Assembly (NCBI GenBank): GCA_937888925.1
Contig: CALARM010001035.1
Coordinates: 1-16,760 of the forward strand
From: an uncultured Synergistia bacterium
GTDB taxonomy: Bacteria; Eremiobacterota; SpSt-956; JAKJGF01
DNA: 16,760 nt
Direction of reading: 5' to 3'
The notes under the pieces were generated by a model that was given only the letters and a program-made list of their open reading frames with translations, did no database searches and was not told the origin of the DNA. Below are positions 13,427 through 16,760 of this stretch, in pieces (the stretch's first letter is position 1; the number at the start of each line of letters is the position of its first letter). Position numbers and translations under genes: made by a program.

Positions 13427-15253
13427 ATGGATAAACTTGAGAAAAAAATTCTTTATAAAATAGGAGAAGCAAATAAAAAATTTAATTTGATCGAAAATGG
13501 CGACAGGATTATGGTTGGCCTGTCAGGAGGAAAAGATAGCTGGTCTCTTCTTTATCTGTTAGATATACTGAAACATAAGGTACCCTTTAAATATGAATTG
13601 ATGGCAGTCAATATAGATCCCGGGTATGAAGATTATAGAGCTGATATACTTGAAAAAGCTTTAAAGGAAAGGGGATATGATTATCATATAGAAAAAACCT
13701 GTATTCTGGATATTATAAAAGCGAAAATGAAGAGAAACAGCTATTGTTCTTTCTGTTCCCGTCTGAGAAGGGGTATTCTTTACGATCTGGCCGTTAAGTT
13801 TAAGTGTAATAAAATAGCTCTGGCACATCATATGGATGATTTTATTGAAACTCTTTTACTTAACCAGTTTTTTATAGGAAAAATAAAAGCTATGCCGGCA
13901 AAATTATATTCTGATGACGGAAGAAATATTGTCATAAGGCCTCTCGTTTATGTAGAAGAAAAATATACAGCCGAATATGCCGTAAAAAAAGAATTCCCTG
14001 TCATATTCTGCAAATGCCCCGGCTGTGACAGTCATAATTCCAGAAGATTTATGATAAAAAAACTCCTTTCAGAACTGGAAAAAGAAATGCCTGAGATAAA
14101 AAGCAGTCTCATTAAATCACTTTCCCGTGTGGAAGGCCGGTATTTACTGGATAATTCTATTGAAGAAAAAGCCATGTCATCTGTAGTGGAACAGAGTCCC
14201 AGTTCTATTGTTATTACCGATACTTCTGGCCATATTGAATATGTAAACAGGAAATTTACTGAAATTACAGGTTATACACTGGAAGAAGTGAAAGGAAAAA
14301 ATTCGAATATATTAAAATCAGGTGAAACCTCTCCTGATGTCTATAAGATTTTATGGGAAACCATAAGGAAAGGACGTGAATGGAGAGGAGAGTTTCATAA
14401 CAAAAAGAAAAACGGAGAATTTTACTGGGAATTTGCATCTATTTCGCCGCTCAGGGATGCCAGTGGTCATATAACACATTTCCTGGCTATTAAAGAAGAT
14501 ATTACAGAAAGGAAAAAAATGGAGGAAGAATTAAGGCAGGCAAAAGAGCAGGCAGAAGTTGTAAATCGTGTTAAAAGCCAGGTACTGTCGAGTATATCTC
14601 ATGAGCTCAGAACACCTATGAATTCTATCCTTGGTATCTCTAAGATATTAATGACCAGGCATGGTGATAATTTAAATGAAAAACAGATTAAAGGTCTGTC
14701 TATGATAAATGAAAGCGGAACAAGACTTCTTGCCTGTATTGATCATATACTTGAACTGGCTACACTGGAGGCAGGGAAAACAGAATTAATTCTGGAAATA
14801 TTTTCTCTTGAAGATATGATTGCCGATATAGAAGGTTTTATTAGAAATATTAAGAAAGATGATATACGTTTCATTATAACAAGAGATAAGGGATTACCTG
14901 TTTCGATCTTTTCTGACAGAAAAAAAATTATTCAAATACTTGTAAATTTTCTGGCAAATGCTGTAAAATTTACTTCTTCAGGTGAGATTGAACTGAAAAT
15001 ATCCATGAAGGATGAAATGGTCGTTTTTTCTGTTCATGATACAGGGACAGGTATATCTTCTGAAAATTTAGACTTTATATGTGAGGATTTTAGAGATTTC
15101 GATAATGGACAGTTAACAGGTTATAAGAGAATAAAAAGAGGGCTTACAATCAGTAAAAAACTTGCCATACTGCTACAGGGCAATATACACGTAGAAAGTG
15201 AACAGGGAAGGGGTTCTACTTTTTCTTTTATTATTCCTTACTTTAAAATTTGA
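13427..15253 (+). CDS. TtcA-type tRNA thiolase fused to PAS-histidine kinase
   Basis: A 608-residue fusion. Residues 1-235 are a complete TtcA-like tRNA 2-thiocytidine synthetase: PP-loop SGGKDS (33-38) for ATP, CSFCSRLRRGILYD with the cluster-binding CxxC (C107, C110), HHMDDFIETL, IVIRPL, and a further Cys group C195, C197, C200 where the third Fe-S ligand is expected. Residues about 250-363 are a PAS domain (MSSVVEQSPSSIVITD, FTEITGYTLEEVKGK, AIKEDITERK). Residues 380-450 are HisKA with H392 in SISHELRTP. Residues 495-604 are an ATPase domain with the N box (N511 in ANAVKFT) and DTGTGI, but the GTGLGL box is degenerate (RIKRGLTIS). No membrane segment, so cytoplasmic. Translation could also restart at M250 (14174). 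A receiver-kinase gene follows on the same strand. The domain calls are firm; that the fusion is functional is inference. Confidence 0.92.
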   Translation: MDKLEKKILYKIGEANKKFNLIENGDRIMVGLSGGKDSWSLLYLLDILKHKVPFKYELMAVNIDPGYEDYRADILEKALKERGYDYHIEKTCILDIIKAKMKRNSYCSFCSRLRRGILYDLAVKFKCNKIALAHHMDDFIETLLLNQFFIGKIKAMPAKLYSDDGRNIVIRPLVYVEEKYTAEYAVKKEFPVIFCKCPGCDSHNSRRFMIKKLLSELEKEMPEIKSSLIKSLSRVEGRYLLDNSIEEKAMSSVVEQSPSSIVITDTSGHIEYVNRKFTEITGYTLEEVKGKNSNILKSGETSPDVYKILWETIRKGREWRGEFHNKKKNGEFYWEFASISPLRDASGHITHFLAIKEDITERKKMEEELRQAKEQAEVVNRVKSQVLSSISHELRTPMNSILGISKILMTRHGDNLNEKQIKGLSMINESGTRLLACIDHILELATLEAGKTELILEIFSLEDMIADIEGFIRNIKKDDIRFIITRDKGLPVSIFSDRKKIIQILVNFLANAVKFTSSGEIELKISMKDEMVVFSVHDTGTGISSENLDFICEDFRDFDNGQLTGYKRIKRGLTISKKLAILLQGNIHVESEQGRGSTFSFIIPYFKI

Positions 15254-15417
15254 CCGGGATTTACAGGATTTATGGGATTACCAGGATGATTAGTCTAATT
15301 CCTGTTCCCGGTAACAGGCATGACCGGAGCGGGCATAATTAGATATGAGAATTAGCATCCAGTGAAGTTGCAAACTTCATCATTCTCATATAAATTTTTT
15401 AATCCCGAAAATCCCGG
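15254..15417. repeat. Structured intergenic element with terminal inverted repeats
   Basis: CCGGGATTT (15254-15262) and GGGATTA (15274-15280) at the left are mirrored by TAATCCC (15400-15406) and AAATCCCGG (15409-15417) at the right. The left end also contains internal GGATTT/GGATTA copies at about 11-base spacing. Inside are a hairpin CCTGTT/AACAGG (15301-15318) and the terminator hairpin at 15343-15400. The left end begins right after the TGA stop of the TtcA-kinase gene. It resembles a small non-autonomous repeat element (inference); no coding capacity is seen. Confidence 0.55.
15343..15400 (+). terminator. Probable intrinsic terminator after the TtcA-kinase gene
   Basis: ATATGAGAAT (15343-15352) pairs with ATTCTCATAT (15382-15391), and within it TGAAGTT (15363-15369) pairs with AACTTCA (15373-15379). 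The two helices are joined by an uneven internal loop (10 and 2 bases). Six T residues follow at 15395-15400. It would separate the TtcA-kinase transcript from the receiver-kinase gene unless read through. Confidence 0.55.
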
Positions 15418-15471
15418 CCGGCTTCAGGGGATTATCAGTATGATAAATTTAATAATGAGAGAGGTAAATGA

Positions 15472-16563
15472 ATGGATGGTAAAGATAAGATTTTAATAGT
15501 TGATGATGAACCGGCAAATGTATTTTTACTGGAATTAATTCTTGAAGATAAATATGAACTGATAAAAGCCGATAACGGTAAAGATGCCGTTAAAATGGCC
15601 GGAGAAGAACTGCCTGATCTTATTTTACTCGATATAATGATGCCGTTAATGGACGGCCTCGAAGTCTGTAAAATACTTTCAGATAATAATAAAACCAGAG
15701 ATATCCCCATAATCCTTGTATCCGCCAAGATTCAGGATGAAGATGTGGAAAAAGGACTGGATCTCGGAGCAGTAGATTATATTAAAAAACCTGTTTCTGA
15801 AACAGAGCTTAAGGCAAGAGTAAGAACTGCTCTCAGAATAAAACACAGAGAAGATGAGTTGAAGAGATTGAATAAATTAAAAAATGATTTTTTACATATA
15901 GTTTCTCATGATCTCCTTTCACCTTTTACAAGTATTTTAAACAGTTCCGGTTTACTTCTGAACAGAGATTTTTCCAATCCACTGAATGATATTCAGAAGG
16001 AATTGATTGATATAATTAACAAAGCGGCTCAAAAACAGCTTCAATATGTAAAAGATATTCTTACACTTGCCCTTCAGGAATCCGATACGTTTACCTTGAA
16101 TATTGAGGAATGTCGTCTCAAGGAATTAATAGATGAAATCATAAAACTTCATAAGTTTACGGCAGATGGAAAAAATATATCTTTGATAAATAATGTGCCG
16201 GAAAATTTTCTTCTTTCTTTCGATGTAAATAAAATTTCCCAGGTTATTACAAATTTGATAAGTAATTCTATTAAATTTACTCCCAGAGGAGGAACCATTC
16301 AGGTCTCTGCAAAAGAAGAAGAAGGAAAATTTGTGCTGTCTATAAAAGACACAGGTGTAGGAATGTCAGAGGTTAAGATAATGGAACTGCTCGGAGACGG
16401 AAAGGTTTATTCCACTTCCGGTACAGAAGAAGAAATGGGGACAGGTCTTGGCGTAAGAATCTGCCGGAAAATTCTGGATGCCCATAAAGCGGCTTTTCAG
16501 ATAGAATCAGTAGAAAATCAGGGCAGTACTTTTACTATAGTTTTTAATAAAAGTGAAGGGTGA
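15472..16563 (+). CDS. Receiver-histidine kinase (response regulator fused to kinase)
   Basis: A 363-residue cytoplasmic signalling protein. Residues 1-125 are a receiver domain: acidic pair D11/D12, phosphorylation site D54 in LLDIMMP, switch residue S84 and K106 in IKKP. A short helical linker leads to HisKA with phospho-accepting H146 in IVSHDLLSP, then a complete ATPase domain: N box NLISNSIKFT (N265), DTGVGM (D293), GTGLGVRI (323-330) and QGSTFTIVF. All key residues are present, unlike the degenerate GTGLGL box of the fusion upstream. This REC-kinase order suits a protein that receives phosphate from another kinase and changes its own activity; the TtcA-kinase fusion 218 bases upstream is the obvious partner (inference). 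AGAGG (15460-15464) lies seven bases before the ATG. The last codons and the stop are part of a heptamer-like repeat. Confidence 0.93.
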   Translation: MDGKDKILIVDDEPANVFLLELILEDKYELIKADNGKDAVKMAGEELPDLILLDIMMPLMDGLEVCKILSDNNKTRDIPIILVSAKIQDEDVEKGLDLGAVDYIKKPVSETELKARVRTALRIKHREDELKRLNKLKNDFLHIVSHDLLSPFTSILNSSGLLLNRDFSNPLNDIQKELIDIINKAAQKQLQYVKDILTLALQESDTFTLNIEECRLKELIDEIIKLHKFTADGKNISLINNVPENFLLSFDVNKISQVITNLISNSIKFTPRGGTIQVSAKEEEGKFVLSIKDTGVGMSEVKIMELLGDGKVYSTSGTEEEMGTGLGVRICRKILDAHKAAFQIESVENQGSTFTIVFNKSEG

Positions 16564-16598
16564 AAAGAAAACGGATTTTACTCGTTTTTCATTTTTCA
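16553..16598. repeat. Heptameric repeat element, inverted pair at the receiver-kinase stop (copy 6)
   Basis: Forward units GTGAAGG and GTGAAAA (16553-16566) contain the TGA stop of the receiver-kinase gene. After an 18-base spacer come TTTTTCA twice (16585-16598), the reverse orientation. The arms can pair imperfectly and may act as the bidirectional transcript end between the convergent receiver-kinase and TPR genes. Confidence 0.5.
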
Positions 16599-16602
16599 CT
16601 AA

Positions 16603-16760
16603 TTACAGGTTACGTGCTATAGATCTGATATTACTCATAGTCACTGCAAGTTCTCTATAATGTATGGCTGTTACATCCTGTGGCTCAATATGAAGAACTT
16701 TATCATAACATGACAGTGCTTCTTTAAATTTTCCCAGATTGTAAAGAGCAAAACCTTTAT
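16603..16760 (-). CDS. C-terminal end of a TPR-repeat protein (partial, runs off right edge)
   Basis: Fifty-one residues and a TAA stop remain. The first 31 form a near-consensus TPR unit (ALYNLGKFKEALSCYDKVL followed by HIEPQD), then a short tail ending in SIARNL. The frame is open to the window edge and convergent with the receiver-kinase gene. TPRs mediate protein-protein contacts; what else the protein contains cannot be seen. Confidence 0.75.
   Translation of the reverse strand, partial: KGFALYNLGKFKEALSCYDKVLHIEPQDVTAIHYRELAVTMSNIRSIARNL

Noticed and set aside
14150..14180. Splitting the TtcA-kinase fusion into two genes at M250
   Set aside because: No stop codon, no good ribosome site and no promoter at the junction; the frame is continuous. 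Internal initiation remains possible but is not needed.
1..16760. tRNA, rRNA or transposase genes
   Set aside because: None was recognised on either strand by eye; the TtcA domain is a tRNA-modifying enzyme, not evidence for a tRNA gene.

Overview
The window is AT-rich (roughly one third G+C) bacterial DNA, densely coding, with short intergenic gaps. It carries ten complete protein genes and two genes cut by the window edges. The content points to an uncultured lineage with elaborate eukaryote-like signalling: a zinc-ribbon Ser/Thr kinase with TPRs, a PP2C phosphatase, a long WD40 protein, an NHL-propeller lipoprotein, a TPR/sulfatase-modifying-factor fusion, and two histidine kinases of unusual architecture. 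Signal peptides, lipoboxes and classical promoters (TTGACA/TATAAT type) are ordinary bacterial. The phylum cannot be fixed from the sequence alone.

Layout, left to right. 1-75: start of a lipoprotein gene on the minus strand with a clear promoter and ribosome site. 265-1614 (minus): exported TPR + sulfatase-modifying-factor (C-type-lectin-fold) protein. 1819-3954 (plus): membrane Ser/Thr kinase with extracytoplasmic TPRs. 3980-6415 (minus): exported 14-blade WD40 protein that ends where its relatives continue into a caspase domain. 6464-8449 and 8452-9963 (minus): a tight two-gene operon of an NHL-repeat lipoprotein and a TolB/CsgG-like-plus-TPR protein. 10327-11220 (plus): PstS-like lipoprotein, divergent from that operon. 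11305-12078 (plus): inositol-monophosphatase-family enzyme. 12265-13137 (minus): PP2C phosphatase. 13427-15253 (plus): a complete TtcA-type tRNA thiolase fused to a PAS/histidine-kinase module. 15472-16563 (plus): receiver-histidine kinase. 16603-16760 (minus): C-terminal end of a TPR protein.

How it may work together (inference): the kinase and the PP2C phosphatase form a plausible write/erase pair. The exported WD40, NHL, TPR and lectin-fold proteins look like a surface or periplasmic interaction set. The TtcA-kinase fusion and the following receiver-kinase look like a two-protein phosphorelay without a DNA-binding output in the window.

The two most unusual signals are (i) the TtcA-PAS-histidine kinase fusion, and (ii) six intergenic elements made of degenerate 7-bp repeats. 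In these, forward GTRA-type heptamers are followed by the reverse-complement TYAC type, and they often touch or overlap stop or start codons. A structured element of about 165 bp with terminal inverted repeats also lies between the two histidine-kinase genes.
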